Notes: a model not told the origin generated them from the sequence alone. Positions 9,444 to 20,391 are shown, numbered from the stretch's first letter. The stretch: 64,000 nt of DNA from an uncultured Tropicimonas sp. (GCA_947495685.1 CANLZY010000007.1:62001-126000); one strand, 5' to 3'. Made by a program: numbers and translations.

Positions 9444-10511
9444 CTAACTCCGGTCCGATATCATCCTGCCCACCAGTTGCGCGGTATAGTCCACGATAGG
9501 CACGATGCGTCCATAATTCAGCCGTGTGGGACCAATCACTCCGACGGCGCCCACAATCTTTCGATCAGCGTTCATATAGGGAGATACGACCAGAGAGGAA
9601 CCCGAAAGTGAAAAAAGCTTGTTCTCAGAGCCGATAAAAATGCGCACACCCTCGCCTTCGTCGGTCAGTTCGAGGAATTCAGCGATATCCCTCTTTCGCT
9701 CAAGGTCATCAAACAGCGTACGTATGCGATCCAGATCTTCTGGGGCAGCACCTTCCTCCAACAGGTTGGCCCGGCCGCGAACGATCAACCGTTCCGTCGA
9801 TTCGCCCTCGTCCGCCCAGGTTGCCATACCTCGCTCCACCAACTGATGGGCCAGCGTGTCGATCTCCTGACGACGTGTCGATATCTGCTTGGCAACGGAT
9901 TGACGCAGTTCGCTGAGTGTTCGTCCCTCGGCGAGCGCGTTCAGAAAATTGGCTGCTTCCCGCATCGAAGACGGTGTCTGTCCGGGCGGGGGCATGAAAA
10001 TCCGATTCTCGACCTGGCCGTCCGAGAATACCAGCACGACCAGGGCCCGGTCTGGGCCGAGCTGGACGAATTCTATGTGACGGATCGCGGATTCATGTTT
10101 TGGCGCGAGAACAAGACTTGCCACCTGGGTTGCGCCCGACAACGCCGCGCCGACGCGGCCCATCAGATCGCCAATGTCGGATTCAGTACCAGACATTGTT
10201 GCGTCGATGCGTTGACGGTCCTGCGAGTTCAGATCCCGGACCTCCAGCAATCCGTCCACGAACATCCGTAGCCCCTGTTGGGTTGGAATACGTCCAGCGG
10301 AGACATGGGGGCTATCCAGCAGGCCAAGGTACTCCAGATCCTGCATCACGTTGCGGATCGTCGCGGCAGAGACCTTTTCGGACATGGTACGTGTCAGCGT
10401 GCGCGACCCTACTGGATCGCCACTGGTCAGATAGCCCTCGACCACTCGGCGAAACACCTCGCGAGAGCGGTCATTCATCTGTTCGAGCACGCGGCCAGCG
10501 TCACTCATCAT
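9444..10511 (-). CDS. hrcA: Heat-inducible transcription repressor HrcA
   Basis: Repressor of class I heat-shock genes acting at CIRCE operators. The 355 residues have the N-terminal winged helix segment GDPVGSRTLTRTMSEKVSAATIRNVM, then LEYLGLLDSPHVSAGRIPT, both diagnostic of HrcA, and a GAF-like effector domain ending in DYTAQLVGRMI. Two adjacent ATG codons (10511 and 10508) follow an AGGG site; the first is used here. I saw no CIRCE repeat upstream of the gene in this window. It diverges from rph. Confidence 0.94.
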   Translation of the reverse strand: MMSDAGRVLEQMNDRSREVFRRVVEGYLTSGDPVGSRTLTRTMSEKVSAATIRNVMQDLEYLGLLDSPHVSAGRIPTQQGLRMFVDGLLEVRDLNSQDRQRIDATMSGTESDIGDLMGRVGAALSGATQVASLVLAPKHESAIRHIEFVQLGPDRALVVLVFSDGQVENRIFMPPPGQTPSSMREAANFLNALAEGRTLSELRQSVAKQISTRRQEIDTLAHQLVERGMATWADEGESTERLIVRGRANLLEEGAAPEDLDRIRTLFDDLERKRDIAEFLELTDEGEGVRIFIGSENKLFSLSGSSLVVSPYMNADRKIVGAVGVIGPTRLNYGRIVPIVDYTAQLVGRMISDRS

Positions 10512-10643
10512 CCCTGTCCATCTTGTTTTCCCCAGCAATGGGCTGGAACCTGAATAAATGAGGTATCGGCCCGGGGGTCAATCGGGCTTGCATCACGTCT
10601 GCTTCAAAGCCTAGAGGGAAGCGAACCTACAATGGAGACCGCC

Positions 10644-11357
10644 ATGCGCCCGTCCGGCCGCCAAGTCAACGAAATGCGCCCTATTACCATCGAAACCGGC
10701 GTCACCCGCCATGCTGAAGGATCCTGCCTGATCAAGTGTGGTGACACGCATGTTTTGTGCACCGCATCGGTAGACCCGCGCGTGCCGCCGTTTCTGAAAA
10801 ATTCTGGGCTGGGCTGGGTGACAGCGGAGTATGGCATGTTGCCGCGCGCCACGCATACCCGGATGAACCGCGAGGCCAAGAAAGGTCAATCGGGCCGTAC
10901 ACAGGAGATCCAGCGACTGATCGGACGCGCATTGCGCGCTGGCGTTGACAGGGTGGCCTTGGGCGAACGCCAGATCGTTGTGGACTGTGATGTCATCCAG
11001 GCCGACGGTGGGACGCGATGCGCCTCGATCACCGGTGGCTGGGTGGCCTTGCGGCTTGCTGTCAACAAGCTGATCAAGGCCGGGGATGTGATCAGCGATC
11101 CGATTGTGGATCACGTGGCCGCAGTCAGCTGTGGCCTGTATGCCGGACAACCTGTGGTGGACCTGGATTACCCCGAGGACAGCGAAGCCGGAACCGACGC
11201 CAATTTCGTTATGACGGGTCGCGGAAGGCTGATCGAGGTTCAGGCCTCGGCGGAAGGCGCAACCTTCGGTCGTGACGACCTCACGACACTGATGAACCTT
11301 GCCGAATTCGGCGTTGAAGAACTGGTTTCGGCTCAGAAGGCCGCTACGGAGGGCTGA
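10644..11357 (+). CDS. rph: Ribonuclease PH
   Basis: Phosphorolytic 3' exoribonuclease that trims tRNA 3' ends. 237 residues, the normal family length, with [14 protein letters not shown] at the N terminus, the RNA-binding [20 protein letters not shown] segment (about 71-90) and the phosphate-site region [12 protein letters not shown] (about 114-125). The ATG at 10644 has GGAGA at 10634-10638; an earlier ATG at 10632 has none. It is followed after one base by rdgB, so rph-rdgB-hemW-DUF454 form one rightward unit. Confidence 0.96.
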   Translation: MRPSGRQVNEMRPITIETGVTRHAEGSCLIKCGDTHVLCTASVDPRVPPFLKNSGLGWVTAEYGMLPRATHTRMNREAKKGQSGRTQEIQRLIGRALRAGVDRVALGERQIVVDCDVIQADGGTRCASITGGWVALRLAVNKLIKAGDVISDPIVDHVAAVSCGLYAGQPVVDLDYPEDSEAGTDANFVMTGRGRLIEVQASAEGATFGRDDLTTLMNLAEFGVEELVSAQKAATEG

Positions 11358-11358
11358 C

Positions 11359-11973
11359 ATGCGCTTGTTCGACGGGAATGAACTGGTGATCGCTTCGCAC
11401 AACGCAGGCAAGATCCTGGAAATCGGCGCGCTTCTCGAACCGTTCGGTGTGAAGGTCATGTCGGCTGGCGATCTCAATCTGGACGAGCCGGAAGAAACCG
11501 AGGACACCTTTGTTGGCAACGCCCGGATCAAGGCGCATGCCGCCGCCGTTGCCAGCGGACGTCCGGCGTTGTCCGACGATAGCGGGCTGAGCGTCGACGC
11601 GCTTGGCGGTGCACCTGGCGTCTACACGGCCGATTGGGCGGAAACGCCAGCCGGCCGTGACTTTGGCATGGCAATGGGCACCGTATGGGACAAGTGCGAG
11701 GAGATTGACGCGGGCTTCCCGCGTGCCGCCCAGTTCAATTGCACGCTCTGCCTCGCCTGGCCGGACGGGCACGACGAGGTCTTTGAGGGCATTGTTCATG
11801 GCCAACTGGTCTGGCCGATGCGCGGCGCCCACGGGTTCGGGTTTGACCCCATGTTCCAACCAGATGGCGAAACAGAGACCTTTGGCGAAATGGACCCAAA
11901 GCGCAAACACGACATGAGCCACCGCGCAGATGCCTTTGCCAAGCTTGTTGCAGGCTGCTTTGCCGGTCGCTGA
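11359..11973 (+). CDS. rdgB: RdgB/HAM1 non-canonical purine NTP pyrophosphatase
   Basis: Hydrolyses dITP, ITP and XTP to monophosphates, keeping deaminated purines out of nucleic acids. The 204 residues include [12 protein letters not shown] near the N terminus (substrate lysine loop), [20 protein letters not shown] (catalytic Asp), [12 protein letters not shown] and the final SHRADAF motif. All are standard for the family. The ATG at 11359 lies just after the rph stop and has GGAGG immediately upstream. The 3' end overlaps the hemW reading frame by 44 bases. Confidence 0.95.
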   Translation: MRLFDGNELVIASHNAGKILEIGALLEPFGVKVMSAGDLNLDEPEETEDTFVGNARIKAHAAAVASGRPALSDDSGLSVDALGGAPGVYTADWAETPAGRDFGMAMGTVWDKCEEIDAGFPRAAQFNCTLCLAWPDGHDEVFEGIVHGQLVWPMRGAHGFGFDPMFQPDGETETFGEMDPKRKHDMSHRADAFAKLVAGCFAGR

Positions 11974-13126
11974 CTGGCAGAGCGCCGGATTCGGGCTGTA
12001 CCTGCATTGGCCGTTTTGCCAGTCCAAGTGCCCATATTGCGATTTCAACTCGCATGTCACCGCCAATATCGACCAAACGCGGTGGGCAGCGGCCTATGTT
12101 GCCGAGATCCAACGCGCCGGGAGGGTTGTGCCGGGTCGAAAGCTCGACTCAATCTTTTTTGGCGGTGGCACACCAAGTCTGATGGATCCGAAGACGGTCG
12201 ACACGATCCTGAGGGCCGTAAGGGATACTTGGGCGCTGTCCAACACCTGTGAAATCACGTTGGAAGCCAACCCAACTTCCGTTGAAGCAGCGCGTTTTGA
12301 AGGATACCGGGATGCCGGCGTAAATCGGGTGTCACTGGGCGTGCAATCTCTCAATGACACCGACCTCCGTCGGCTGGGACGCCTGCATTCCGCAAGCGAC
12401 GCCCGCCGCGCCTTTGATGTTGCACGGAACACATTCGACCGGGTCTCGTTTGACCTTATCTATGCCCGACAGGACCAGAGTCTCTGCGATTGGCAATCCG
12501 AATTGTCCCTAGCGCTCGAGATGGCGATTGACCACCTGTCGCTATACCAACTGACAATCGAACCTGGCACGGCCTTCGGAGAACGTCACGCTCGTGGCGG
12601 GTTGAGCGGCTTGCCCGACGAGGACCTGTCAGCCGACATGTACGATATGACTCTGGAGACCTGCGCCGCTCACGGTCTCGGCTGCTATGAGATATCAAAC
12701 TTTTGCAAGCCGGGTTCCGAGAGTCGGCACAACATGTTGTATTGGTCTGCTGGAGATTACGTAGGTATTGGGCCCGGTGCACACGGTCGCTTGACATTGA
12801 ACAATGGAGGACGCCATGCAACCGTCGCGCCATCTGCGCCCGGACTGTGGCTGGACAAGGTCGAATCCGGCCAAACGGTCGAGACAGATTTCAATCGACT
12901 GTCTGGACAAGACCGGGCTGAAGAATACCTGATGATGGGGCTGCGCACGACGTGTGGAATTTCGCTTGGAAGATTGATGGGGATGGGCGCCGACGATGGC
13001 TTGCCGGAACGGTTGGCGGAAATGGAGCATCAGGAGTTGCTGTCTTGCAAGGACGACATGGTTCGCACAACACAACGCGGACGAAACCTGTTGAACGCCG
13101 TCCTTCGGGAACTACTGGTCGGATGA
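11930..13126 (+). CDS. hemW: Radical SAM heme chaperone HemW
   Basis: Radical SAM protein related to HemN that carries and inserts heme. 398 residues from this start. The cluster motif is [14 protein letters not shown] (cysteines 30, 34 and 37), a CX3CX2C pattern followed by Phe; it lacks the fourth Cys typical of true coproporphyrinogen oxidase, in line with HemW. GGGTPSLM and GVQSLND are the usual glycine-rich and SAM-contact motifs. The start inside rdgB gives a 44-base overlap; a later start close to residue 18 would also fit. Its last bases overlap the next gene (ATGA). Confidence 0.93.
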   Translation: MPLPSLLQAALPVADWQSAGFGLYLHWPFCQSKCPYCDFNSHVTANIDQTRWAAAYVAEIQRAGRVVPGRKLDSIFFGGGTPSLMDPKTVDTILRAVRDTWALSNTCEITLEANPTSVEAARFEGYRDAGVNRVSLGVQSLNDTDLRRLGRLHSASDARRAFDVARNTFDRVSFDLIYARQDQSLCDWQSELSLALEMAIDHLSLYQLTIEPGTAFGERHARGGLSGLPDEDLSADMYDMTLETCAAHGLGCYEISNFCKPGSESRHNMLYWSAGDYVGIGPGAHGRLTLNNGGRHATVAPSAPGLWLDKVESGQTVETDFNRLSGQDRAEEYLMMGLRTTCGISLGRLMGMGADDGLPERLAEMEHQELLSCKDDMVRTTQRGRNLLNAVLRELLVG

Positions 13127-13482
13127 GCTTGCGTCTGGTTTGGGGTGCCGGTGGGATTGTATCATTGGGTTTGGGTCTCGTGGGTGTCGTGCTTCCCTTG
13201 CTTCCGACAGTACCGTTCATACTTCTGGCCGCATTTTGTTTTTCCCGCTCCTCTGATCGCTTGCATGATTGGTTGTTGGCACACGACATATTGGGCCCAT
13301 CGATCCATGCCTGGCGAGAAAGCGGCTCGATTTCCGCCCGCGGCAAGCGCCTTGCTACAGTTTCGATCGCGTCAGTGTTTCTGTTGTCGTTGTTTCTTGG
13401 GCTCGGTGCCAAAATCCTGGTGGTTCAGGCTGTCGTCCTGGGCCTGGTGCTGATGTTCATATGGACCCGTCCAACGGGCTGA
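13123..13482 (+). CDS. DUF454 (YbaN-like) inner membrane protein
   Basis: 119 residues with two hydrophobic hairpins: GGIVSLGLGLVGVVLPLLPT (about 10-29) plus FILLAAFCF, and a C-terminal pair around IASVFLLSLFLGLG and VVQAVVLGLVLMFIW. The LPLLPTVPFILLAAFCFSR signature is that of DUF454/YbaN proteins, whose function is unknown. The ATG overlaps the hemW stop, which indicates coupled translation. The gene runs 26 bases into the convergent parB gene, so the two mRNAs are complementary at their 3' ends. Confidence 0.85.
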   Translation: MSLRLVWGAGGIVSLGLGLVGVVLPLLPTVPFILLAAFCFSRSSDRLHDWLLAHDILGPSIHAWRESGSISARGKRLATVSIASVFLLSLFLGLGAKILVVQAVVLGLVLMFIWTRPTG

Positions 13483-14392
13483 CGGACAGCACCTGACAGA
13501 GCGCATCCAGTTGGTCCAACGACTGATAGTTGATCACGATCTTTCCGGTGCCGTTCTGCTCCACGTGCTCGATGGCAACTTTCATCCCCAAATTTGCCGA
13601 GAGATCCTGCTCGAGCGCACGTGTATCTGCGTCCTTTTCGGAATCAGGCCGGGGTTTTGACCTGACCGGCCGCTCATCCGATTTGCTGTGAGATCCCGCT
13701 CGCTTTACCAGCGTCTCCGTCTCGCGGACGGACAGGCCCTTGGAAACCACCTGTCGGGCGAGCTCCGATGCACTCTCCGAGGTGATCAGCGCCCGAGCAT
13801 GCCCCGCCGAAAGCTTTCCTTCCCGCAGCAATCCCTGAACATCGTCCGGCAGCTGTAGAAGCCGCATCACGTTGGCGATATGGCTTCGGCTTTTTCCAAG
13901 GGCCTGCGCGAGTTGCTCCTGGGTATGGCCGAACCGATCAATCAATTGCCGATACCCAAGCGCCTCTTCCACCGCATTCAGGTCAGCACGCTGAATGTTC
14001 TCGATAATGGCAATCTCGAGCACTTCGGTGTCATTGAGATTTCGAAGAATAACAGGAACATCGTGCAGTTGCGCCATCTGGGCAGCACGCCACCGCCGCT
14101 CGCCCGCAACGATTTCAAAGGCGCCCTCTCGGATGGGGCTTGGTCGTACGATCAGAGGTTGCAGAATCCCCTTTGTGCGGATCGATTCCGCCAAATCATG
14201 CAGGGCCTCCTGCGAAAAATCCTTGCGTGGTTGGTTCGGGTTCGCAATCAACGACTCGATCGGCAGAGATTTTTCGGAGGACTGAACTGGTTGATCCTGC
14301 GACGCATCAGTCGAAGACTCCAAGGCAACATCGGCCATCAGTGCCGAAAGACCCCGACCCAATCCTCTTGGCTTCCTTGCTTTTTTTTCCAT
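13457..14392 (-). CDS. parB: Chromosome partitioning protein ParB
   Basis: Centromere-binding CTPase of the chromosomal ParABS system. The 311 residues start with the typical RGLGRGLSALMADV, then the ParB N domain (IANPNQPRKDF, GERRWRAAQMAQL for CTP and parS spreading), the HTH segment TQEQLAQALGKSRSHIANVMRLL, and a C-terminal dimerisation domain with VINYQSLDQLDAL. The start at 14392 (MEKKARKPRGLGRG) is chosen from family N termini; the frame stays open further upstream. It lies 10 bases after parA. Two parS sites occur in neighbouring rsmG and mnmG. Confidence 0.97.
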   Translation of the reverse strand: MEKKARKPRGLGRGLSALMADVALESSTDASQDQPVQSSEKSLPIESLIANPNQPRKDFSQEALHDLAESIRTKGILQPLIVRPSPIREGAFEIVAGERRWRAAQMAQLHDVPVILRNLNDTEVLEIAIIENIQRADLNAVEEALGYRQLIDRFGHTQEQLAQALGKSRSHIANVMRLLQLPDDVQGLLREGKLSAGHARALITSESASELARQVVSKGLSVRETETLVKRAGSHSKSDERPVRSKPRPDSEKDADTRALEQDLSANLGMKVAIEHVEQNGTGKIVINYQSLDQLDALCQVLSVSPLDGSI

Positions 14393-14402
14393 CAGCTGAT
14401 CC

Positions 14403-15215
14403 TCAAAGGCTGGTTGCCGCGACCCCACGGGCCAACATTTCTTCGGCAAGGGCGCGATACGCAATGCTTCCCTTGGACCTTGGGTCGTATTCCAGAACCG
14501 ATTGCGAATAGCTTGGTGCTTCGCTGATCCGGACATTGCGGGGGATCCGGGTGTGAAAGACAAGTTCACCAAGCGCTTCGCGCGCATCGTCTTCCACTTG
14601 CTGAGACAGATTGTTTCGAACATCGAACATCGTCAAGACCACACCCTCGATCCTGAGGTCGGGGTTTGCCGTTCGGCGAACCTCCCGGATCGTCAACATG
14701 AGTTGAGAGAGGCCTTCGAGGGCGAAGAACTCGCTCTGTAGCGGTACCAGAACCGAATGGGCCGAAACCATTGCGTTGACGGTCAACAAGTTCAACGATG
14801 GCGGACAATCAATGAGAATGTGATCGAAGGCGAACTGAGCCATCGCTGGTTGACGAAGTGCGTCGTGCAACAGGAAGATACGACGCTCATTTGCGACCAG
14901 TTCGATGTCTGCCGAGCTGAGGTCTGTCGTTGATGGTGCCAGCATCAAGTTCGGGATCGCTGTGGTACGAACAACCCCCTCCAAGGGCGTGTCTTCGATC
15001 AGGAGGTCATACGTCGTGAACTCTCGATCTGCGACGTCTATGCCCAGACCAGTCGACGCGTTTCCCTGAGGGTCGAGATCAACAATCAAGACATTGCGAC
15101 CGGATTCAGCAAGCGCGGCTCCAAGATTGATCGCGGTGGTCGTTTTGCCGACGCCGCCCTTTTGATTGGCTACGGCGATTATCTTCGCTTCCGCCGGCCG
15201 CTGTGAGTCAGGCAC
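14403..15215 (-). CDS. parA: Chromosome partitioning ATPase ParA
   Basis: Walker-type ATPase that moves ParB-parS complexes during segregation. 270 residues with the deviant Walker A KGGVGKTTT (from residue 19, signature lysine included), Walker A' VDLDPQGNASTGLG, and Walker B HILIDCPPSL. I place the start at the GTG at 15215, giving [20 protein letters not shown], which fits relatives; it overlaps the rsmG stop by 8 bases. An ATG at 15248 would add 11 residues. Order rsmG-parA-parB is conserved in alphaproteobacteria. Confidence 0.97.
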   Translation of the reverse strand: MPDSQRPAEAKIIAVANQKGGVGKTTTAINLGAALAESGRNVLIVDLDPQGNASTGLGIDVADREFTTYDLLIEDTPLEGVVRTTAIPNLMLAPSTTDLSSADIELVANERRIFLLHDALRQPAMAQFAFDHILIDCPPSLNLLTVNAMVSAHSVLVPLQSEFFALEGLSQLMLTIREVRRTANPDLRIEGVVLTMFDVRNNLSQQVEDDAREALGELVFHTRIPRNVRISEAPSYSQSVLEYDPRSKGSIAYRALAEEMLARGVAATSL

Positions 15216-15828
15216 GCTCGATTTCTCCAAGAACAAGGATGACAGCATCTTGGTCTGTTATACTTGGGATCACCTGCCGCTTGAAGGACCAGTCGGCTTC
15301 CGCGGCTTCAACTTCTTCCCGATATCTCTCACCCTTTTGAAACAGGCACATACCATCGGGCGCCAAGTGCGGTGCGGCGTAGCCGATCAATGCGTTTAAG
15401 GGAGCAAGAGCTCTGGCCGATACGATGTTCGCCCGAAGTGGTGGCAACGACTCAATGCGGTCTGGCCGTACCTCAGCACAGACGCCGGTCTCTCGGGCAA
15501 CCGTCGTCAAGAAAGCGCATTTCCGTTTGTCGCTCTCCACGAGCGTGAACCGAAGGTCTGGCTTGAGCTCTGTCGCGAGGATTGCACAGACAAGGCCTGG
15601 GAACCCGCCTCCGGTCCCGATGTCCACCCAGTGTCCGCTCGAACTGTTGGCTGCTTGAAACACCTGAACGGAGTCCAGAATGTGCCTGCTCCAGCTTTCG
15701 TTTAGCGACTTCGGAGACACAAGATTTATTGCTTTGTTCCACTTCTGCAACAATTTGTGGTGCAATTGGAGCCGTTCCTGTGTTTCACGTGAAACATCCA
15801 CACCCGAAATTGAAAACGCATCAGGCAC
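15208..15828 (-). CDS. rsmG: 16S rRNA (guanine-N7) methyltransferase RsmG
   Basis: Methylates G527 of 16S rRNA with S-adenosylmethionine. The 206-residue protein has the GidB fold with SAM loop [16 protein letters not shown] and the SDKRKCAFL strand. A perfect parS palindrome (15781-15796) sits inside the coding region, encoding VSRET at about residues 12-16, so the site is constrained both as centromere and as codons. The start overlaps the mnmG stop by 8 bases, and the end overlaps parA. Confidence 0.96.
   Translation of the reverse strand: MPDAFSISGVDVSRETQERLQLHHKLLQKWNKAINLVSPKSLNESWSRHILDSVQVFQAANSSSGHWVDIGTGGGFPGLVCAILATELKPDLRFTLVESDKRKCAFLTTVARETGVCAEVRPDRIESLPPLRANIVSARALAPLNALIGYAAPHLAPDGMCLFQKGERYREEVEAAEADWSFKRQVIPSITDQDAVILVLGEIERA
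15781..15796. promoter_or_regulatory. parS: parS centromere site 1 (inside rsmG)
   Basis: TGTTTCACGTGAAACA, a perfect 16-bp palindrome identical to the consensus chromosomal parS. It lies near the 5' end of the rsmG coding sequence, about 5.1 kb from the putative oriC and 1.4 kb from parB. Confidence 0.95.
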
Positions 15829-17692
15829 GACGTCTTTCCCCTCTACGAAGATGTGCCAGCATCAGCGTGAGCGCCGCCGGCGTCATTCCGTCAATTCTTC
15901 CGGCCTGAGCTAAAGTTTCCGGACGCACCCGCTCAAGCTTTGACCGCAACTCGTTCGACAGGCCAATCACCAGTTCGTACCGAAAATCACTTGGAATGAC
16001 CCACGCGTCATCTCGTCTAAGCGCTTCTACGTCATTCTTCTGACGGGCAATGTAGTTTTCATACAACGCGTCCCGGCCGACTTGCGCCAGAGTTGAATCA
16101 TCGTACTGCGACAGCATCGGCACAACATTCGCCAGCGAAGCAACTGTCGCTCCGGGCAAAGCCAGGGCTTGAAGGACGTTGCGTTTCGGTCCGTCCGCAT
16201 TGACTCTAACACCCGCCGATTTTAAGTCGCGCGAACTAATCCATTCCGAAGCGAGCTCCGCTTTGGCGGAACCAATCCGCTCCATTTTCTCTGAAAACAT
16301 TTTCTGACGCTCAGGAGAAACGATTCCGAGTTCTATGCCAACCGGCGTCAGGCGCTGGTCTGCGTTGTCCGCCCTCAAAGACAGACGAAACTCGGCTCGC
16401 GATGTAAACATCCGATAGGGTTCTGTGACACCCTGGGTGGTCAAATCGTCAATCATCACTCCAATATAGCTCTCCGACCGATCAAACGTCTTGGGCTCCA
16501 AATTGCGTGACCGTCGAGCCGCATTTACACCTGCAACCAGTCCTTGGGCGGCGGCCTCTTCGTATCCCGTGGTTCCGTTGATCTGTCCGGCAAGAAACAA
16601 ACCTGGCACGTTTCGGACCATCAACGTGGTGTCCAAGCCACGCGGATCCAGATAGTCGTATTCGATCGCATAACCAGGCTGCAGTATGGTCACACGCTCC
16701 AAGCCCAGAATTGATCGAACATAAGACTCCTGCACATCCTCCGGCAAGGATGTCGATATCCCATTGGGATATACCGTTTTGTCGTCAAGTCCCTCTGGTT
16801 CAAGGAAAACCTGGTGCGATACCTTCTCAGAGAACCGTACGACCTTGTCTTCAATTGATGGGCAATACCGCGGGCCAATGCCCTCGATATGCCCACCGTA
16901 CATCGCTGAGCGTTCGAGATTCGCTCTGATAATGTCGTGGGTTCGTACGTTTGTGTGCGTAATCCCACAGGAAATCTGTCGTGCTGACGGCTTGGTTGAC
17001 AGGAATGAGAACATCTCAGGCACATCATCCCCGGGTTGTTGTTCCAGAACCTCCCAGTTGATGGTTCGGCCATCCAATCGCGGCGGTGTTCCCGTCTTGA
17101 GTCTGCCAACACTGAGACCAAACCCCCGTATCTGATCCGCCAGTTGACACGAAGGCTTGTCCCCAAACCGTCCACCTGGTCTTGAAACATCTCCAATGTG
17201 GATCTTTCCATTAAGAAAAGTCCCCGTCGTCAAGACGACTGCCTTCGCCCGAATTTCGGCTCCATCCCCCAACCGCACACCATCGACGAAACCGTTTGTC
17301 ATAAGCAGTTCGGATACTTCGCCCAAGACCAAGGAAATGCCGTCCTGACCCTCGATTTCCCGCTTCATTGCTGTTCGGTAGAGCTTCCGATCGGCTTGGG
17401 TCCGGGGACCTTGGACCGCAGGCCCCTTCCGCCGGTTCAAGAGCCGAAACTGGATACCCGCACAATCCGCAACCACACCCATCAAACCGTCGAGTGCGTC
17501 AATCTCACGAACCAGATGCCCCTTTCCAAGTCCACCGATTGCAGGATTGCAGGACATCACACCGAGATCGGTGGCTTTGAGTGTTACGAGTGCTGTACGT
17601 ACACCTGTCCTTGCTGCGGCGGATGCCGCGTCACAGCCAGCATGCCCCCCGCCAACAACAATCACATCAAAGTCGTGTTTCACGTGAAACAT
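15821..17692 (-). CDS. mnmG: tRNA U34 carboxymethylaminomethyl-modifying enzyme MnmG
   Basis: FAD-binding partner of MnmE in cmnm5U34 modification of tRNA. 623 residues. FAD loop [19 protein letters not shown] lies near residues 11-29; [20 protein letters not shown], the cysteine region of [11 protein letters not shown], and the C-terminal [15 protein letters not shown] are standard. The start codon at 17692 directly abuts and overlaps a parS palindrome (17676-17691), so the first residues MFHVKH are partly dictated by the ParB site. mnmE ends 2 bases upstream. Confidence 0.97.
   Translation of the reverse strand: MFHVKHDFDVIVVGGGHAGCDAASAAARTGVRTALVTLKATDLGVMSCNPAIGGLGKGHLVREIDALDGLMGVVADCAGIQFRLLNRRKGPAVQGPRTQADRKLYRTAMKREIEGQDGISLVLGEVSELLMTNGFVDGVRLGDGAEIRAKAVVLTTGTFLNGKIHIGDVSRPGGRFGDKPSCQLADQIRGFGLSVGRLKTGTPPRLDGRTINWEVLEQQPGDDVPEMFSFLSTKPSARQISCGITHTNVRTHDIIRANLERSAMYGGHIEGIGPRYCPSIEDKVVRFSEKVSHQVFLEPEGLDDKTVYPNGISTSLPEDVQESYVRSILGLERVTILQPGYAIEYDYLDPRGLDTTLMVRNVPGLFLAGQINGTTGYEEAAAQGLVAGVNAARRSRNLEPKTFDRSESYIGVMIDDLTTQGVTEPYRMFTSRAEFRLSLRADNADQRLTPVGIELGIVSPERQKMFSEKMERIGSAKAELASEWISSRDLKSAGVRVNADGPKRNVLQALALPGATVASLANVVPMLSQYDDSTLAQVGRDALYENYIARQKNDVEALRRDDAWVIPSDFRYELVIGLSNELRSKLERVRPETLAQAGRIDGMTPAALTLMLAHLRRGERRRA
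17676..17691. promoter_or_regulatory. parS: parS centromere site 2 (at mnmG start codon)
   Basis: TGTTTCACGTGAAACA again, identical to site 1 and 1.9 kb away. Its last two bases are part of the mnmG initiation codon on the minus strand. ParB bound here would sit on the mnmG translation start region and the mnmE-mnmG junction. Confidence 0.95.
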
Positions 17693-17694
17693 CC

Positions 17695-18975
17695 TCATTT
17701 TCCGATGCAGAAACTGGAAAAAATCTCACCAAGTATATCTTCAACACCGATCCGGCCCACCAGGGCATCCACCGAACGGATCGCGGTACGAATTGACTCA
17801 GCGACCAGCTCTTCCGCACCTGCAGACAAACATAACCAGTTTTCCGCTTCCTCCAAAGCACTCACTGCCACTGACAGCGCACGAGCGTGTCGAATGTGAG
17901 TCGCTGTGCGGGTTTCGGAAACCCGATCCGCCAACGTAGACTGTATCCGTTTCAGCAAATCTTCCAATCCAGCACCTGTCAGGCCAGATATCGGAAGCCC
18001 CTCCCCGATCACACCGAGATCTGACTTTCCGGCGATCAGAACGTCACCAGGAAGTAATTCGATGCCAAGATCACCTGTCCCCATGATCAGACGGATGTCG
18101 GCTGCCATCGCCCGTTCTCTCGCTCGTTGGACCCCGATTGCCTCGACTAGATCCTCTGTTTCCCTCAGTCCCGCGGTGTCAAGAATCGTTACAGGCAGGC
18201 CCTCGATATCCATCCGAACTTCAATCACGTCACGTGTTGTCCCCGCGAATTCCGACGTGATGGCGGCATCCCTCCCGGCAAGACGGTTCAAAAGCGTCGA
18301 CTTTCCGGAATTTGGTGGCCCCACAATAGCAACTTCAAACCCGTTTCGAAGTTGCTCGGCTGAATCTACCCCAGCAATTTCCTCCCGGAAGTCTGAAATC
18401 AAGCCACGGACCAACTCGGACACCTCAGGACCCACATCGACCGGTACATCTTCATCAGCGAAGTCAATGGATACTTCAACCAAGGCAACGGCGCGCAAAA
18501 GCTTCTCTCGCCAGGATTCCGCCTGGCTCCGCAATTCGCCCGCAAAGGTCCTCATGGCCTGCTTGCGTTGCGCCTCCGTCTCTGCCTCCAGCAGATCGGA
18601 CAGACCTTCAATTCGAGTGAGATCCATTCGATCGTTTTCAAGAGCACGTCGGGAGAACTCACCTGGCTCAGCCAGACGAAAACCATCCAACTCGGCCAAG
18701 AAGGCCAACAGTCGCGAGATTACCGCCGGACTCCCATGTATTTGAAATTCTACGCATTTCTCTCCGGTAAAGCTCTGCTCGGAGTCGAAAATCAATACAA
18801 GCGCTTCGTCGATCAGGTCTGAGCCGTCTCTGAGTTTTCGTAACGATGCACGCCGAACCTCAGGGACCCCACCCGTCAAAGACCGACAGGCATCCCAGGC
18901 ACGATCTCCCGAAACGCGAAGCACGGCAACCCCAGCTCGGCCGGGCGCCGATGCCAAGGCAAATATCGTGTCCAT
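17695..18975 (-). CDS. mnmE: tRNA modification GTPase MnmE
   Basis: GTPase that with MnmG forms cmnm5U34. 426 residues: an N-terminal tetrahydrofolate-binding domain beginning [20 protein letters not shown], then a helical domain split by a G domain with P-loop [16 protein letters not shown] (about 217-232), switch region GTTRD and DTAGLRET, and the C-terminal FCIGK containing the catalytic cysteine. Complete. The start lies 25 bases downstream of the rho stop, so rho and mnmE may be cotranscribed. Confidence 0.97.
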   Translation of the reverse strand: MDTIFALASAPGRAGVAVLRVSGDRAWDACRSLTGGVPEVRRASLRKLRDGSDLIDEALVLIFDSEQSFTGEKCVEFQIHGSPAVISRLLAFLAELDGFRLAEPGEFSRRALENDRMDLTRIEGLSDLLEAETEAQRKQAMRTFAGELRSQAESWREKLLRAVALVEVSIDFADEDVPVDVGPEVSELVRGLISDFREEIAGVDSAEQLRNGFEVAIVGPPNSGKSTLLNRLAGRDAAITSEFAGTTRDVIEVRMDIEGLPVTILDTAGLRETEDLVEAIGVQRARERAMAADIRLIMGTGDLGIELLPGDVLIAGKSDLGVIGEGLPISGLTGAGLEDLLKRIQSTLADRVSETRTATHIRHARALSVAVSALEEAENWLCLSAGAEELVAESIRTAIRSVDALVGRIGVEDILGEIFSSFCIGK

Positions 18976-19000
18976 GGCGTGTTCCGTCGATAGGTCTAGG

Positions 19001-20272
19001 TCAGGTGTTCATCGAGTCGAAGAAGTCCGAATTCGTCTTCGTTTGCTTCAACTTCGAAATCAGGAATTCGATGGCGTCGGTCGTTCCCATCGGATTCAGA
19101 ATCCGACGCAGGACAAAGGTCTTCTGCAGGTCGCCCTTGTCGACCAGCAACTCTTCTTTCCGCGTTCCCGACTTCAAGATATCCATTGCGGGGAATACCC
19201 GCTTGTCGGCAACCTTGCGATCAAGAACGATTTCCGAGTTACCGGTGCCCTTGAATTCTTCGAAGATGACCTCGTCCATACGACTTCCTGTATCGATCAA
19301 AGCTGTCGCAATAATAGTCAGCGACCCACCTTCCTCGATATTTCGCGCAGCGCCAAAGAATCGCTTCGGGCGCTGCAGGGCATTGGCGTCGACGCCACCC
19401 GTAAGAACCTTGCCGGACGATGGCACCACGGTGTTGAAGGCTCTACCAAGTCTTGTGATCGAGTCCAAAAGGATCACCACATCTCGTTTGTGCTCGACCA
19501 AGCGCTTGGCCTTTTCAATCACCATCTCGGCCACGGCAACGTGACGGGTGGCTGGCTCGTCGAAGGTCGATGATATCACTTCGCCCTTCACGCTCCGCTG
19601 CATGTCCGTCACTTCTTCCGGTCGTTCGTCGATCAGAAGAACAATCAGATAGCATTCTGGATGGTTCCGCTCGATCGAGTGAGCGATGTTCTGCAACAAG
19701 ACCGTCTTGCCTGTCCGCGGTGGAGCAACAATCAGACTACGCTGTCCCTTGCCGATAGGAGCGACGAGGTCGATGATCCGTGCCGAGCGATCCTTGATCG
19801 TCGGATCGTCGATTTCCAGCTTCATGCGTTCGTCCGGGTACAGCGGCGTCAGGTTGTCAAAGTTCACCTTGTGACGCGCCCGTTCGGGCTCTTCGAAGTT
19901 GATCTGGTTGACCTTCGTCATGCAGAAATAACGTTCGTTCTCACGCGGTGCCTGGATCAGACCATCAACGGTATCACCGGTGCGAAGCGCGTGCTCGCGG
20001 ATCATCTCGGGCGACAGGTAGATATCGTCAGGGCCCGGCAGATAGTTTGCTTCCGGAGATCTCAGAAAGCCAAATCCGTCCTGCATGACTTCCAGCACGC
20101 CATCGCCGGAAATCTCCCATCCATCTTCCGCGCGCTCCTTCAAGATCGCGAACATCATGTCGCCCTTGCGCATCGTGGACGCATTGTCGATGTCCAGCTC
20201 CTCAGCCACCGACAGAAGATCTTTTGGTGTCGTTGCTTTGAGTTCGGCAAGTGTCAGGGTTTGATCGGACAT
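19001..20272 (-). CDS. rho: Transcription termination factor Rho
   Basis: Hexameric RNA helicase that terminates transcription. 423 residues: N-terminal Rho-N ([20 protein letters not shown]), the cold-shock RNA-binding domain ([21 protein letters not shown]), Walker [13 protein letters not shown] near residue 178, Walker [14 protein letters not shown] and the Q/R-loop region. No large insertion domain. The start MSDQTLTL at 20272 is chosen from family alignment memory over the in-frame ATG at 20344. Rho sitting next to the origin-linked mnmE-mnmG block is common in alphaproteobacteria. Confidence 0.97.
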   Translation of the reverse strand: MSDQTLTLAELKATTPKDLLSVAEELDIDNASTMRKGDMMFAILKERAEDGWEISGDGVLEVMQDGFGFLRSPEANYLPGPDDIYLSPEMIREHALRTGDTVDGLIQAPRENERYFCMTKVNQINFEEPERARHKVNFDNLTPLYPDERMKLEIDDPTIKDRSARIIDLVAPIGKGQRSLIVAPPRTGKTVLLQNIAHSIERNHPECYLIVLLIDERPEEVTDMQRSVKGEVISSTFDEPATRHVAVAEMVIEKAKRLVEHKRDVVILLDSITRLGRAFNTVVPSSGKVLTGGVDANALQRPKRFFGAARNIEEGGSLTIIATALIDTGSRMDEVIFEEFKGTGNSEIVLDRKVADKRVFPAMDILKSGTRKEELLVDKGDLQKTFVLRRILNPMGTTDAIEFLISKLKQTKTNSDFFDSMNT

Positions 20273-20391
20273 GAATGTACTTCCTGCGCCATCAGAATGG
20301 CGAGCATAACCTATGGGAACGGAGGGACCTGGCAGGACTGCCATTGAAAGGCCAGATAAGCGTTCAAGGCCGTCGAGTCAATTCCTGCGGT

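Noticed and set aside
10512-10643. CIRCE operator expected near hrcA.
   Set aside because: No GAGTGCTAA or TTAGCACTC repeat found in the gap.
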